Shown: positions 62,616 through 64,000 of the stretch, in pieces
How the letters are laid out: each line of letters begins with the position of its first letter
How positions within the stretch are numbered: the first letter of the stretch is position 1
Assembly: GCA_033961575.1 (NCBI GenBank)
Contig: CM066728.1
Coordinates: 31,806,352 to 31,870,351, forward strand
DNA: 64,000 nt
Origin: Aselliscus stoliczkanus
Taxonomy: Eukaryota > Chordata > Mammalia > Chiroptera > Hipposideridae
Direction: 5' to 3'
Made by a program: the position numbers and the translations under genes
Notes under the pieces: model-generated
Seen by the model: the letters and a program-made list of their open reading frames with translations, nothing else
The model's database searches: none
What the model was told of the DNA's origin: nothing

Positions 62616-64000
62616 TATCTATAACCCAGACCCCAAGAACTATATTTCTAGCAAGTTTAAATTGGCACTTTTAGGAGTATTCAAACAGACCTGTTTCCTC
62701 ATATTTGTTTTATCTTTGCTTTGTAGAGAAAAAAAAATCAAAGCACTGCAAATAATCCAAAGAATCACCTTTATTTCACAATTTTATAAGGAGATTCACT
62801 TTCTCATTTTATAGCTTTGATGCCTTATGAGACAGCAAAGGAAGGAGATGGGAGCAAGAAGCTAGAAAATAGAAATGCTTTGGCTTCAGAAATTACTTAC
62901 ATGTTGGGTTTCCCGCATTATTAGAAAGAAAACCTCAAAAAGAAGGAAACTAAGCAGTGTCAATATTCCAAAACTTTACTCATCTGAAATAATCATTACC
63001 TTTACAGAAACAGGGACAGCTCTACCTCCACAGACCCACCTCCCAGGGCATGGCTTTTAAAAGTTAACATATCATGACTCCCAATCTGGACCCCAATCCA
63101 TGCTCTGGGTGTAGCGTTCCATCGGCATTGCCAACCCTAAAACAGTGGAGAAGGGCCACAGTGAGCAGAGCACTCCTGTTGGCACAGAAGGAGAAATGAA
63201 GTTGCTTCTCCTCTAAGAAATATGAAATTGAATGGATTTCATGCTTCTTCTCCCTTTTCTTCCTGTGGTGGCCTCCCAAAAACATCGAAAATGCATTATT
63301 TTCAAAGCTAATAGAACTGGAAGTGGATCCATCCTCAGTCAGCCACACAGTAAGCATTATTTCAATATGTGAGTTTTTAAATGAGTTCTGAACTGAGGCT
63401 ATCAGACTGCCAGGAAGCCACCCGCTTCTATTTTGGCATGGTCAGCCATTAACTTAGACATCTTGTATCAAGACTATACCAACACCCAGCACCTAATCTT
63501 CAGCCTCCTGTTGGCACAGAGGCGGGAAAAATTAAAAAGGAAAAGGAAAGTCTGAGTTATAAACTCTGAGCCCATTTCCATGGCTGCTGGCGTTTCAGTT
63601 TATTCCGAACCCATCTGGTTCATATTATGCTGTAAGACAAGAAGAAGGCTGCTTCCTGCCGAGATAGCCACAGAGCGCTCCCACTGCACTTTCAGTGTGG
63701 TCATCTCCACTGGCTGGGGTGTGGCTTGGAGGCTAAATTGTCTCCAGTTAGGGTTTTTCCCTGTTTATTTTCTTCTCTCCTTAACAGGGATTACAGCAGG
63801 CCCTCTGTGGTTAGCGGCCGTGATACTTGGCCCATGATTAGTTCATTCATACTGCCTTGCAGGACTGTAAGCCTGGCATTTTTATGCAATAAGATTTTTA
63901 AACAAGAAAAATTGGGTTGTTAGATTCCATTCATCCAAGCTGTTATGAGGGTTTCAAGGAAATTGTAGGCTTGTCTTACTGTAAAGCAGAATCAAGAGTC

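Larger units (their letters stand above)
51179..64000 (+). other. SEMA6A: Intron after the stalk exon, continuing past the window
   Basis: At least 12.8 kb. It contains short SINEs at 52374 and 60645, a palindromic DNA-transposon fossil at 57568-57750, a MER5-like element at 62026-62215, a MIR at 62395-62615 and a CRE-bearing stretch at 53340-53380. I searched for the transmembrane exon (VIRESYLKG and following residues as I recall them) and did not find it. Confidence 0.8.

Overview
The window is nuclear DNA from a placental mammal. It carries one real gene, on the plus strand: the 5' two thirds of the coding region of SEMA6A (semaphorin-6A). Eighteen coding segments (17 constitutive and one 51-nt cassette) run from the start codon at 13653 to 51178. 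They keep reading frame across every join and have GT donors and AG acceptors throughout. They encode the signal peptide, the whole Sema beta-propeller, the PSI domain and the start of the extracellular stalk (about residue 631, or 648 with the cassette). The transmembrane helix and cytoplasmic tail are not visible and must lie beyond 64000. The promoter and untranslated first exon(s) must lie before base 1.

Layout: 1-13614 is the intron leading into the first coding exon, with no gene, two long SINEs, several ancient MIRs and a strong G-quadruplex motif. 13615-22101 holds coding exons 1-5. 22102-32628 holds exons 6-9 between introns rich in dinucleotide repeats. 36323-40916 holds exons 10-14, which finish the propeller and carry the core of PSI. 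40917-43582 is an intron containing a frameshifted RPL23A processed pseudogene. 43583-46188 holds exon 15, a 21-nt micro-exon and the 51-nt cassette. 51014-51178 is the last exon seen. 51179-64000 is a long intron with two short SINEs, old DNA-transposon fossils and a CRE-containing stretch.

Organism: the protein reads as close to identical to mammalian SEMA6A as I remember it. Lineage evidence comes from six copies of a tRNA-derived SINE whose long form ends in CCCCAATAAAATCTTT. That tail resembles what I recall of SINEs from rhinolophoid (Yinpterochiroptera) bats, so such a bat is my best guess, at low to moderate confidence and untested by any search. The MIR, L2-like and MER5-like fossils fit any placental mammal.

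No new multi-gene system is present. The points most worth a second look are the two SINE forms sharing one exact truncation junction, the orientation of all six SINEs antisense to the gene, the micro-exon/cassette pair, a compact non-B-DNA cluster upstream of exon 3, and a few candidate regulatory stretches.
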